From positions 1-64,000 of the forward strand of contig JASBNA010000056.1 of the NCBI GenBank assembly GCA_038087015.1: a stretch of 64,000 nucleotides of DNA, given 5' to 3'. The notes below the pieces were generated by a model. The model was given only the letters and a program-made list of their open reading frames with translations. It searched no databases and had not been told where the DNA came from. The stretch comes from Cerrena zonata. Taxonomy: Eukaryota > Basidiomycota > Agaricomycetes > Polyporales > Cerrenaceae. Of the stretch, positions 10,210-19,963 are shown piece by piece. The position numbers and the translations under genes are program-made. The first letter of the stretch is position 1, and each line of letters opens with the position of its first letter.

Positions 10210-13200
10210 TTAAAGAAGAAATATTTCAAGAATAATGGAAGCGGCTGAGTAGAGTATCATACGTCCATTAACTCTTGCAGCAGATCCTTCATTAACATAT
10301 GGAACAAATGGAGCCGAGGAGGCACTACTTGATGATTGATGAGAAAATTCTGTAGTTCTGCTTTGATAATCCACAGTTGTATGAGTATTGCTACCACCTA
10401 TTATATCTTCACCAGTAGAGCCATCCAGAGGCGATGTAGGTTGAGCTGTAATAAGTGATGTTCGAATGACCACCCCTTCGATATATGGATTCTCATCACT
10501 TTCATCATGGATAGGCTCAGAGACGCCCGATGTAAATACAAGCGTTAAATTGCCAACATTAGGATAAGTAGTTGCTACATCAATTCTTGCAGGATTAGTC
10601 GCAGTACCATCACCACCACCATCTACTTCAAAAGTTTTACTTGATGCAACAGAAAGGCTTGGAGTAGTAACAGCGGTTACAGTATCAGTACTGATAATAC
10701 TTTCAATTGAATCACCCGAGTTCGGAATACAGGAAATCGCAGCTGTTCGAGTACGAATTATTTCATCACTAGGAGAAGAAACAATAGGAACAGTTAAGGT
10801 TTGGATTGCTGTTGCAATATTACTGTCAGTGTTGGAAGTAGAGTCACTTGTTACCGGCAAACTGGGTGTTGTGAAAGTTATTAAGGTTTCAGTGCTGCTA
10901 ATACCTTTTTCTGTAGTTCTTGGAGAAGACGTAAAAGGATCTGTAATAGTCAAACAATCTGAGAGGGTTTCACCATTATCAACATCTTGAGTAGTAAATG
11001 TGGATACTACTGTAACACCTGGGGTAGTGAAAGTAAGGGTCGTAGAAACATGGGGAGAAACAGAAGTACTAATGATTTCAGTGGATAAATCTGGCGGAAA
11101 GACTTCGGTGGTAACATTTTCTATACAAGTTACATCCAGGGAAGATGAGGCTGAGATTGTCGGAATCAATGTTGCAGTTGGAATGATAGTTGTGATGATA
11201 GTTGGAGTATTTGGAGCAGATGGAACAAAAGAAATTATCGATGATATATCCTCAGTGGCAGTAGTTTCAATTGGAGTAGTGACTGCAATAGAAGTTGAAG
11301 AAGTGCTTGAAGCAGTTGAGAAAGTACTTGAAGCAGATGGAGCAAACGAAATGATCGATGTGATATCCACGGTGGCAGTACTTTCAGTTGGAGTTATGAT
11401 GGCAGATGATGATGAAGAAGTAGTTGGAGCAAATGAGATGATCGATGTGATATCCACGGTGGCAGTACTTTCAGTTGGAGTTATGATGGCAGAAGAGGTA
11501 GAAGAAGTGGTTGGAGCAAACGAAATTATCGAAGTGATGTCCACGGTGGCAGTACTTTCAGTTGGAGTTATGATGGCAGAAGAGGTAGAAGAAGTGGTTG
11601 GAGCAAACGAGATGACCGATGTGATATCCACGGTGGCAGTACTTTCAGTTGGAGTTATGATGGCAGATGATGATGAAGAAGTAGTTGGAGCAAACGAGAT
11701 GACCGATGTGATATCCACGGTTGCAGTACTTTCAGTTGGAGTTATGATGGCAGAAGAGGTAGAAGAAGTAGTTGGAGCAAACGAGATGACCGAAGTGATA
11801 TCCACGGTGGCAGTACTTTCAGTTGGGATTATGATGGTAGATGAAGAAGTGGTAGAAGAAGTGGTTGGAGCAAACGAGATGACCGATGTGATATCCACGG
11901 TGGCAGTACTTTCAGTTGGGATTATGATGGCAGATGATGATGATGAAGTGGTTGGAGCAAACGAAATTATCGAAGTGATATCCACGGTGGCAGTACTTTC
12001 AGTTGGAGTTATGATGGCAGATGATGATGATGAAGTGGTTGGAGCAAACGAGATGATCGAAGTGATGTCCACGGTGGCAGTACTTTCAGTTGGGATTATG
12101 ATGGCAGATGAGGTAGAAGAAGTAGTTTCAGCAGTAGAAGAAGTAGTAGCAGAAGTAAATTCAGAAGCAGAAATAGAGGTAGAAATAGAAGTTCTGGAAG
12201 TAGAGGAAGAAGAAGGAATTTTGGAAGTAGAACTTTTAGAGGTAACAGTTGCAGAACTAGAAGTTTTGCTAGTAGAAGAAGTTGTAGAACTAGAAGCTTT
12301 GCTAGTTGAAGTTGTAGAACTAGAAGCTTTGCTAGTTGAAGTTGTAGAACTAGAAGTTTTGCTAGTAGTAGAAGTTGTAGAACTAGAAGCTTTGCTAGTT
12401 GAAGTTGTAGAACTAGAAGCTTTGCTAGTTGAAGTTGTAGAACTAGAAGTTTTTGCGGTAGAAATTTTTGAACTAGAAGCTTTGCTAATAGTAGAAGTTG
12501 TAGAACTAGAAGCTTTGCTAGTTGAAGTTGTAGAACTAGAAGTTTTGGCGGTAGAAATTTTTGAACTAGAAGCTTTGCTAGTAGTAGAAGTTGTAGAACT
12601 AGAAGCTTTGCTAGTAGTAGAAGTTGTAGAACTAGAAGCTTTGCTAGTTGAAGTTGTAGAACTAGAAGTTTTGGCAGTAGAAGTTTTGGCAGTAGAAGCT
12701 TTGCTAGTAGTAGAAGTTGTAGAACTAGAAGCTTTGCTAGTTGAAGTTGTAGAACTAGAAGCTTTGCTAGTTGAAGTTGTAGAACTAGAAGTTTTGGCAG
12801 TAGAAGTTTTGGCAGTAGAAATTCCAGAAGTACTCGAAGAAGGAAGAGGACATCCAGCTTCCCAACAAACTTCAGGAGAATCAGCAGGAGACAGTCCACA
12901 TTCGAAAAGGTAGGTATAATCCGTGGAATAGGGCCAAGAAGAACATTCTGAAGCACTATGACTATTATCTTCCCAACTACACCAAAGAAACTCGAGTTCG
13001 AAAGAAGGAACACAGAAACTATCACCTAATGATCTTGATTTCACCAATACCGTAAGAGCAAAATGAGAAGGATCATCAATTAAATCAATTTGACCTTTTT
13101 TATAAACGAAAAATTCACCAGAAATATAATCATCTGGAGTAAGCAAACCTAAAAAACGAATTTTAGAAAGAGCATCAAAAGACATTGTAGCAGTAGTATG

Positions 13201-13461
13201 AACATCAATAGTTACTTGGTAAACATCTTTATATGCATGGCTTACTTGAGTTACTTTGATATCAGCTGGTGGGTAGTTATATTGACCAGGTCTTGAGGTG
13301 AAATCACCATCACAAGCATCGTGTAAACTACTACTTAAGCACGTATTCCCGAGTTCAGTACCTTCAGGAACATGAACAACATTAGTGAAGGCCAAAGCAT
13401 TCAAAATGAAATAGAGAAAGATGATAGACAGATTTATTTTCATGATGGGCATTGGATACAA
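10210..13461 (-). CDS. GPI-anchored adhesin with Ser/Thr-rich tandem repeats (Flo11-like N-terminal domain), copy 2
   Basis: This 1083-residue paralogue of the 3785-7570 product has the same signal peptide (MKINLSIIFLYFILNALAF, from residue 7, 13443) and the same eight-Cys N-terminal domain with CSSWPYSTDYTYLF and CWEAGCP. Its stalk differs: a TSKASSSTTST decapeptide-type array (about 12270-12830), then about nine units of a 22-24-residue repeat around ESTATVDITSVISFAP (about 11340-12110). The C-terminal 50 residues are almost identical to copy 1, but the GPI hydrophobic tail reads SAASIILEIFLL, placing a Glu where copy 1 has Gly. This could weaken GPI processing. Role is probably cell-wall adhesion. 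Confidence 0.85.
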   Translation of the reverse strand: MYPMPIMKINLSIIFLYFILNALAFTNVVHVPEGTELGNTCLSSSLHDACDGDFTSRPGQYNYPPADIKVTQVSHAYKDVYQVTIDVHTTATMSFDALSKIRFLGLLTPDDYISGEFFVYKKGQIDLIDDPSHFALTVLVKSRSLGDSFCVPSFELEFLWCSWEDNSHSASECSSWPYSTDYTYLFECGLSPADSPEVCWEAGCPLPSSSTSGISTAKTSTAKTSSSTTSTSKASSSTTSTSKASSSTTSTTSKASTAKTSTAKTSSSTTSTSKASSSTTSTTSKASSSTTSTTSKASSSKISTAKTSSSTTSTSKASSSTTSTISKASSSKISTAKTSSSTTSTSKASSSTTSTSKASSSTTSTTSKTSSSTTSTSKASSSTTSTSKASSSTTSSTSKTSSSATVTSKSSTSKIPSSSSTSRTSISTSISASEFTSATTSSTAETTSSTSSAIIIPTESTATVDITSIISFAPTTSSSSSAIITPTESTATVDITSIISFAPTTSSSSSAIIIPTESTATVDITSVISFAPTTSSTTSSSTIIIPTESTATVDITSVISFAPTTSSTSSAIITPTESTATVDITSVISFAPTTSSSSSAIITPTESTATVDITSVISFAPTTSSTSSAIITPTESTATVDITSIISFAPTTSSTSSAIITPTESTATVDITSIISFAPTTSSSSSAIITPTESTATVDITSIISFAPSASSTFSTASSTSSTSIAVTTPIETTATEDISSIISFVPSAPNTPTIITTIIPTATLIPTISASSSLDVTCIENVTTEVFPPDLSTEIISTSVSPHVSTTLTFTTPGVTVVSTFTTQDVDNGETLSDCLTITDPFTSSPRTTEKGISSTETLITFTTPSLPVTSDSTSNTDSNIATAIQTLTVPIVSSPSDEIIRTRTAAISCIPNSGDSIESIISTDTVTAVTTPSLSVASSKTFEVDGGGDGTATNPARIDVATTYPNVGNLTLVFTSGVSEPIHDESDENPYIEGVVIRTSLITAQPTSPLDGSTGEDIIGGSNTHTTVDYQSRTTEFSHQSSSSASSAPFVPYVNEGSAARVNGRMILYSAASIILEIFLL
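11340..12830 (-). repeat. In-frame tandem repeats inside adhesin 2
   Basis: Two arrays: about nine units of 66-75 bp encoding TATVDITSVISFAPTTSS-type blocks (11340-12110), and a 30/33-bp unit encoding KASSSTTSTS-type blocks (about 12270-12830). The first motif is shared with adhesin 1, while the second is distinct from adhesin 1's KTSTAK array. The stalks have therefore diversified while the ends stayed conserved. Confidence 0.85.
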
Positions 13462-15926
13462 GAAGATGAAAGGTTTCTTGTAAAACTATTCCACATTACA
13501 ACTATTATATATGAGCTATCATGATCATCATTCGATTAGAATTTAAATACGGAATCACCAAAAGAACAGCCGAAATTAAGTTTGAAAAAGTAACAAAATA
13601 ACATAAAAGCTGATGATTAACGTTTGAGGCTAAACGTTTTGGAAGAAGTTGCTGCATCGAAGGATAGAAATTCTCATAAATCCAGTAATTAGCATCGTAT
13701 TAGACTGCAAATTTCAATACGGAATAACCAAAGGAACAACCGCAACTAAGTTTGGAAAAGAAACAAACGTTTGAGACTAAATGTTCTGGAAACTTTGATG
13801 CAAAGAAGAACCATGAACGGTAGGATGCTCCATAACCAAAAGGATAAATCTGTATGAAACGTCCAAGACTATTCACCGGCAAGAAAAAAATAGCAGTGCA
13901 GTATTTTTTGTGATCTACAAAGAAGAGAATCACCATAAGAAATAATCAAAATCAGAGCAAGGCAATACGATTTGAACCTGGAATTTGAAAGATTATTCAA
14001 CCTAATAGAACATTCATCAAACATTGAAATGTTATTGACCAATATATGTTTCGACACTCTGTGAAAAGATCGTTTATAGATTGTAGTTTAACCTGATTTG
14101 CATAGGGTATATGTTTTCGTACCAAATAGCTGTGAAGGATATATGTATACCCGAGGTACATAATTTGACTGCCAACCTTTTACTTCTATTATTTCTATTA
14201 TTTCATTATTTCGCCTAGACTCTTTGCAGCATGGGTTTCGCCGAGTTCGTTTTCTTCCATATTAGTATTTTTCCGATCAGCCTTTCCGAAGTTCAATTCT
14301 GGGTTTAATGCAGGGGAAATCCAATCCTGGGTTCCTTAACCCAGGGAAATTGCAATCATTAGTTCAGATTAGCAATAAGAGCAGCGATCCTTCAAAGTAG
14401 TAGCAAATACTGTGATCATATGATTATCCTGGATGGTATATGCTTAGCCTTGATAAATCATCTTATTATTCTCTGCTTCCCAGAAATCTTTCTTCTTACT
14501 GCGATTAAAAAGTGTCTTGGAATTTTCAGAATGTCGCGGTCAAATATCTAAAATGTCGCACTTTTTTGTCGCTATGATAGTATAATATATGAATAAAGCC
14601 ATGGACGAGGACTCCGATGCAAAGAGGTGATGCCGATGGTGTCTCTGAGGCTCTGATTGTGGTGGTGCTGGAGTTAGATCGATATAATTTGTATATAGTG
14701 ATCATCGAGGTTATGGATATGAAGAAGACAATATTGAGTTTGCAAGAAAGAATCCGAAGAACTAAAGAAAGAAGACAGTGGTATGTAAATAGCACCTATC
14801 TTTATGAAGAGTACGCATATGTTAGATACGAGAGTGACTACATACTTTCCCTTATACCGAAATAGGTACTCAAGTTTTCATAGAAAAATAGATACATCGA
14901 AGTTGTCTTCAATATAGCAGACTACCAGATCCTTCTTTCGAAAAGTCGGCCTTCTGTGGTATTGACTGAATATACCTTATCTTCCGTTTGCAAGCTTATT
15001 TATTAAGTGCAAATCGAATTTTGTATGCATTTGCACCCAAATACAAATTCGCAGAAAGAATGATCTTAACATTTTTTGCAGCTACAACAGTTCACAGGTA
15101 GCATTCAATTGGGATACCTTTTTGAGATTGAGTTGCCGTACAAATGAAACAAATTGTTGAAACTAAACTCGTTCTTCTAATTCACAACCAAGGAAGAAAA
15201 CTTAGCGATAGTAATGCATAATGATTGTGCTTAGTTTGGAATTCTTCTTGTTCTGATTTTCATTAAAAATATTTTCATTGAGGCTTTGCTGCTACTGTTT
15301 TACGATGAACATCTCGACATGCAAAAAACAGAAAATGATAAACAAGTTCCACTTTTTCATATGGTACTTTTTCATCTTCTGGAAGGCAGCGAAGAGTCGG
15401 CACCTCCAAAATTTTAATGAGATTGCTCCTAATTTTACTATTTTAGGCAGTGAAAATTAATGTGCAAACATTTGATTACTAAAACTGTACAATAGTTCTA
15501 TTTCAAGAGTATTAGTTGTGACTATAAACTTATCTTCGTCTTCGTCTTCATGAGATGCACATGCTTGATATTCTTGTCTTACGTTTTTACCAGTAGCTTT
15601 AATCAAACCAATGGCCGTAACAGAGATGTGAGTTTCAGCTTTTGACATTCTCCTTCATTGATTCGGAACCATCTTTTGATAGTTTATTGAAGAGTTATAT
15701 CACTCACTTACACATACCAAATGTTTATTAATATCTGCGAAACACTTATGTGGTCTCATGTTTGTCTTTATATTATTCAATTTAGATTGAAAATATTGAA
15801 AAAAAAAATTGTCTATTTTTCTAGAAAACATTTAAAAATCTCTCCTTTGTAACTACTTATAATATTTCATTGTTTATGAATCATGATTATTGATTTTTAT
15901 GGCCGGGAAAACTCTATATTCCGCCC
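13462..15926. other. Adhesin 2 upstream region with relics; no intact gene
   Basis: The sequence is homologous to 7571-9820 but without the 23-bp expansion. A frame-broken relic near 14590-14780 corresponds to the short ORF at 8895-9095, and a toxin-family relic is at about 15075-15130. A 63-codon minus-strand ORF at 15457-15648 has no recognisable motif; I do not support it as a gene. Confidence 0.45.
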
Positions 15927-17695
15927 TTTTTTTTTTTTTTTTTTTTTTTTGGTGTTTTGTGGTAGCACAGACCCAGAGAAGTCATAATTGAAGCCGTAGA
16001 GTAGTGATAATCATCAATATCGACTCTTCTTTTTGGAATCTGGTTTTTTTGACCGTAGACAAGTACCATATAATGGGTTTTATACCCTCCGGCTAACACT
16101 ATGTTTTCGTCCTGCTCTTGATAAACAAATTCAAAAGGAGGCGTCTTGCCTTTTTTGAAGTGGTCTTCAAAGTGTTTGCTGCGTGAATCTGGGGTGAATG
16201 GACCATAAATTGTAAATTCGATTAACATGGGGTCCTGGGGTTTGGCGGTAGGTGTGACAGAGAAAAAGGAATGGTGATATTTGTCAACGAAATCTTGAGG
16301 CAATTTTACTTGTAATTCTTTGAGGAGTTGAACATAATCGTCATATTGTTGGTCCCAATTGGGGAATGGCCCTTGTATTTCATTCCAACAGGAGTGATCT
16401 GGGTTACAGTAGTCCCCTGAGAAGATGTACGGAGGAAAGAGGTTCGTAGAAAACTAATTGTCTGGTGTTTCTTTCGAGATTCTTAATGAGGACGGCTAAC
16501 CTGTTTGTTCGTACTTCTAAAGGATCAATGATCATCGCAAAGTCTTCGGTGGTTTGTTTTTTTTTCTTTTCCTTGACGGTTTCTGAAATTTCCTCGTGAT
16601 GATTGATATTATTAATGGCGGTGTCACGGTCTGCCCTTGCTTTAGTAATGGAAGCAAGTTGTTCTGAAAGTTTGGATTGTAAAGTTGATATATGATTGAT
16701 AATGGCATCCCCAATCATAGTACAAACTTGTTCCTTTGAAAAATTTTGATCAACAGGACGTAGACGGTCCCGGTGAAATTTTTGGAGTAGGTAGCCCCGA
16801 GGACTTTTTTCCTTTCTTCATATGGGAGCAATTTTAGTTTTTCCATCATGTCATTGAAAATATTTGAAGTTTTGCTGTTTTGAGCTAAAGAGAGTATAGC
16901 ACGTTCAAGGGAGAATAACTCGAATAGTTCAGGAGTGTTTGATACTAATTGCTCGGATTCTGGGGAAACCTTTGAACCAGTTTGATAAAGACCCATGACA
17001 GCTTCTTTTAAATGGTATGGGTAAGAGTCTGAAGAACCTGATTCACTCAAAAATCCAATATGGGAGTTGCGGTGTAATAACCTTTTCCAGCCTTTTGGTG
17101 GATGGTTGAGGTTGAGTTGGTCTTTGGCGTCTTCATAGAGAGATTTATTTTGTGATGGATTTTTCCAACCTCCAACGGGATTAGGAATATGTTTATGAGG
17201 ACTTTCTATTTTATCGTTTTCATTTGTTTTTGTATTTTCTAAATGAACATTATTATCTAAAGCAAGCGGAACGGTGGGATTTGCAGCCATTCGAGAATTT
17301 GGGTCGTCGTGCGAATCGGCTAAATTTTGGTGAAAATCTTTCGAAGCTGACGATGAGAGGCCTGACTCGACAGCATCGATTTCTGAGGCCATTTCATGGT
17401 CGTTCTGGGAATTTGCCAGGTCTGAAAAGGATGTAGAAGTGTTCAGCGCGTCTGGGAGAACATTTTCATTGTAATCTAGAGTAGATTGGATCGTTTCAAC
17501 TTGAGTATTTTCTTGAATCCGCATGGAGGTGACATGAACACCTCTGTTGGTTGAATCGGTATCTGACACGGTATTGGTCGGTTTGCTTGGATCTGGATCT
17601 TTCCTAGGGGCTATAGAATGATCAACATGATCATTTGGAGGTTGATCTTCAATATCAATAGGTATTTTCAACATATGTTTAAAAAAAAAGCCCTG
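15927..17695 (-). mobile_element. Poly(A)-tailed retroelement fragment 1 (ORF1-like)
   Basis: A run of 24 T at 15927-15950 is the poly(A) tail on the minus strand, followed by a body of about 1.74 kb. Its only coding content is a broken ORF1-like gene. The 5' end lies about 20 bp before the start codon and abuts the poly(A) tail of the next fragment (17696-17716). The tail begins directly after coding sequence, without a stop codon. Confidence 0.65.
15951..17674 (-). pseudogene. LINE ORF1-like gene (or retrocopy) with two frameshifts
   Basis: The first reading frame (17674 to 16715) encodes 319 residues: an acidic, Asn/Ser-rich N terminus, then an ordered part with GWKRLLHR and LLPYEERKKVLG. 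A better-composed protein emerges if the frame shifts near 16797, passing through LRPVDQNFSKEQV into a coiled-coil-like segment (HISTLQSKLSEQLASITKAR). It shifts again near 16430 into PPYIFSGDYCNPDHSCW and continues until it runs into the poly(A) tail after CYHKTP. The total would be about 570 residues. I assign it to ORF1 only from its context among LINE fragments; no zinc knuckle is seen, and a retrocopied cellular mRNA is an alternative. Confidence 0.5.
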
Positions 17696-17813
17696 TTTTT
17701 TTTTTTTTTTTTTTTTGACATATAAGAATATATATTTAATAGTTATTTACTAATATATACCTAGAGTGGGAAAGACTATGTTTAATCAAGAAAACCCATG
17801 TTGAATTTTACCG
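17696..17813 (-). mobile_element. Poly(A)-tailed retroelement fragment 2 (3' UTR remnant)
   Basis: Twenty-one T (17696-17716) followed by about 97 bp starting GACATATAAGAATATATATT. This body is almost identical to the one at 19583-19680, so both are severely 5'-truncated insertions of one LINE family's 3' end. No coding sequence remains. Confidence 0.7.
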
Positions 17814-19570
17814 TTTTTTTTTTTTTTTTTTTTTCACGTATATTTTTATATATTTGATCTAAATACTAACTATATAGAGATAAAGAGAGTAGATAGAGAT
17901 ATATAAAAAGGGGTGCATAGTGGAAAATTTGAAAAAACCACTTTAGTTGATTAAGAAAAGGATGTAATTAATTTATCGAGTTTAGAATTTATATGATGAT
18001 AAGAAAAAAGATACCTTTGTTTTAATGAGCCGACGAGTGAGGACCCCAGAAGAGGCCGATGAAGATCGTCGAAAATCAATAAAACATTTAACCAAGTAAA
18101 GGTATCTATTTATCTTGGGAATTGAATGAGAGGTTAAATTGGAAGGTGCGAAGATTTGCAGCCAAGTTCGATCTAAACCGGAACATCCTGATAAGTCCCA
18201 AAGGGATTTGGTAACAGAACAACCGGTATACACATGAGTGAGAACTTGGTGTTTTGAAATAGGTGTTGAAAAGGAATGTTGGCAAAGTGAACAGGATTGT
18301 TGATTCCAGATTTTCCAAAGGTAAATCCCGAGATGGAAGAGGTGAATATTATCGATAGGAATTTGGGAAAAAGAATACCTGGAAAGAGTTTTCCAAAATT
18401 TTCTTAATTGATCATCCGGTCTAGGAAAAAATTGGGTTAGATGTTGGCTAATGGAAAGTTTTTTGGTTTGTAATTTGTGTTTCTGACTCAAACTCCGGAA
18501 AGTGTCAGGAGAAATGGTTTTTAAGTTGTCCAAATTTGGTGCAGCGGAAGTGACCATATCACGAAATTCGCGTCTTGAGTGGAAGATTAAACATGCCTCG
18601 GAACGGGGATGTTTAACCAATTGGAAGAGGTCTAAGACGTCAAACCAAGCACTCAAATAGGCTTTTTCCAGTTTTGAGAAAAGAGAATGATGAATAAGGT
18701 GGCCTTGGATATATGGACTTCTAGCACTCAAATGAGGTTTGAGATTGATATGATACCCTAAGAGTACGTGATACCATGGTACCATGATAGTATAATGCTC
18801 GAATCTGAATAGATCAGAACATATATCAAAAACTACCATTTGAAGTTTGTGACGAAATAAAATATAGTGAGTGTTGGGTGTGTTGTCAGTGAGAAGATTG
18901 TATATGAATTTGGCCCTGCGACCTTTTAATTGCCAATGGATGTCAAGAACTCCCAATCCCCCTAGGTTTCTTAGGTTGGTTTGGGTTTCGAAACCAATGT
19001 TATCAAGAAATTTCCCAATCCTGCGGTGAAGATGAGTAATCTCGGTTGACGACATTGGACTGTGTAGATCTCGGAAATAAATTTTGGAAAAAATGTAGCA
19101 GTTGATACCTGTGGCTCTATGAGCTAAAGGTAAAAAGCGGATGGGTGAATTTTGGATTATGGAAACTAATTTGAAGATCTCGCTAGTCCAATTTAGTTCA
19201 GTATTTGGAAGACCAAGATACTTGAACGAAGAATCATCGTGATTCTTGATCGGAAAGTTGAGAAAAGAATTTGTTTCATTTTCTTCATGTTGTTTGAAAT
19301 CATAGATGATGGATTTGCGGGTATTGACCAAACTGTTTGAGGCCTGTGCAAATTGTTCAATATGGTTTTGCAAGCGGGAAGTATCACGCTGGCCCGATGT
19401 AAAAACCACAATGTCATCAGCGAAAGCAAGAGTTTTGATTTTGATTGGACGGAGATGTTTTAGACTTATTTTAATTCCGGAAAGCAGCTGTTGTATGCGA
19501 TCCAAAAAGGGTTCAACTGATAGCAAAAAGAGGAAAGGGGAGAAAGGGTTTCCTTGCATGGTGCCCATAC
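17814..19570 (-). mobile_element. Poly(A)-tailed, 5'-truncated LINE fragment 3 (carries RT)
   Basis: Twenty-one T (17814-17834), a 3' UTR of about 150 bp rich in TATA and GATAAAGAGAGTAGATAGAGA, then the 3' half of ORF2. The 5' truncation point abuts the 12-nt tail of fragment 4 (19571-19582). Its 3' UTR differs from fragments 2 and 4, so at least two LINE families or subfamilies are stacked here. Confidence 0.75.
17982..19568 (-). pseudogene. LINE ORF2 fragment: reverse transcriptase C-terminal half and zinc-ribbon tail
   Basis: 528 residues are open. The opening residues GTMQGNPFSPFLFLLSVEPFL match the RT motif QGxPLSP, and LAFADDIVVF contains the catalytic ADD of the palm. A thumb-like region includes KYLGLP. 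Near the C terminus, CSLCQHSF followed by H and C before SLW fits the CCHC-type tail of L1-clade ORF2 proteins such as Candida Zorro elements. The endonuclease domain and the first half of RT are missing, so the copy cannot be autonomous. The reading frame is intact over what remains, which suggests fairly recent insertion. Confidence 0.85.
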
Positions 19571-19680
19571 TTTTTTTTTTTTGACATATAAGAATATATA
19601 TTTAATAACTATTTACTAATATATACCTAGATTGGGAAAGACTATATTTTAGTCAAGAAAACCCATATTGAAATTAGAGG
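19571..19680 (-). mobile_element. Poly(A)-tailed retroelement fragment 4 (3' UTR remnant)
   Basis: Twelve T (19571-19582) followed by GACATATAAGAATATATATT and about 80 further bases that match fragment 2 closely up to AAGAAAACCCAT. The right boundary is unclear; unrelated sequence follows and a tRNA-Gly gene starts at 19873. It is the innermost, and by stacking order probably the first, insertion. Confidence 0.65.
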
Positions 19681-19872
19681 ATATTGAAATTAGATGGATG
19701 ATGTTGAATGGAGTGAGTTCCAGAGGAACTACTTAGTGTAATTTATAGATTGAGTGCCGAAATATAATAAGATACCAATTTTTTCGCCCATACCGTTATT
19801 TTATATCTTGTTGAAGAGCTATACGTAAAAGTACCACTCTGGTTCAGCCAGTTTTTTAACTCCGTACATCAA

Positions 19873-19953
19873 GGGTGGTTGGTGTAGTGGCTAGCATATT
19901 TGCCTTCCATTGGAAGTTAGCAGATGACATGGGTTCAATTCCCGTACCACTCA
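19873..19953 (+). tRNA. tRNA-Gly (UCC) with a 9-nt intron
   Basis: The acceptor stem GGGTGGT (19873-19879) pairs with ACCACTC (19946-19952), followed by discriminator A. The D arm has TGGTGTAGTGG, the anticodon stem TTTGC (19899-19903) pairs with GCAGA (19920-19924), and the T arm reads ATGGGTTCAATTCCCGT. Anticodon TCC is at 19906-19908. A 9-nt insertion TTGGAAGTT (19910-19918) sits after position 37, the canonical nuclear tRNA intron site; without it the anticodon loop has seven bases. A T-run about five bases downstream serves as Pol III terminator. Retroelement fragments end about 190 bp upstream. Confidence 0.9.
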
Positions 19954-19955
19954 TT

Positions 19956-19963
19956 ATTTTTTT
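19956..19963 (+). terminator. Pol III terminator of tRNA-Gly
   Basis: A T-rich run directly downstream of the tRNA-Gly 3' end, as usual for RNA polymerase III termination. Confidence 0.7.

Larger units (their letters stand above)
9895..15500. repeat. Segmental duplication, copy 2 (adhesin gene plus flank)
   Basis: Partner of 3470-9820, in the same orientation directly downstream. The left boundary matches at TTTAGTTTTGTATATTGC (about 9909). The right boundary is near TAATGAGATTGCTCCTAATTTTAC (about 15417) and its analogue near 9718. It contains adhesin 2, its promoter, and a second toxin-family relic near 15075. Confidence 0.75.

Noticed and set aside
11000..12913. 637-codon ORF antisense to adhesin 2, and similar antisense ORFs over adhesin 1
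   Set aside because: The open frame arises from the repetitive Ser/Thr codon pattern of the sense gene; it has Val/Glu-rich repeats, no signal or domain, and the sense gene has signal peptide, Cys domain and GPI tail.
15457..15648. 63-codon minus-strand ORF near the right edge of the duplication
   Set aside because: No counterpart of similar reading in the other copy and no motif.
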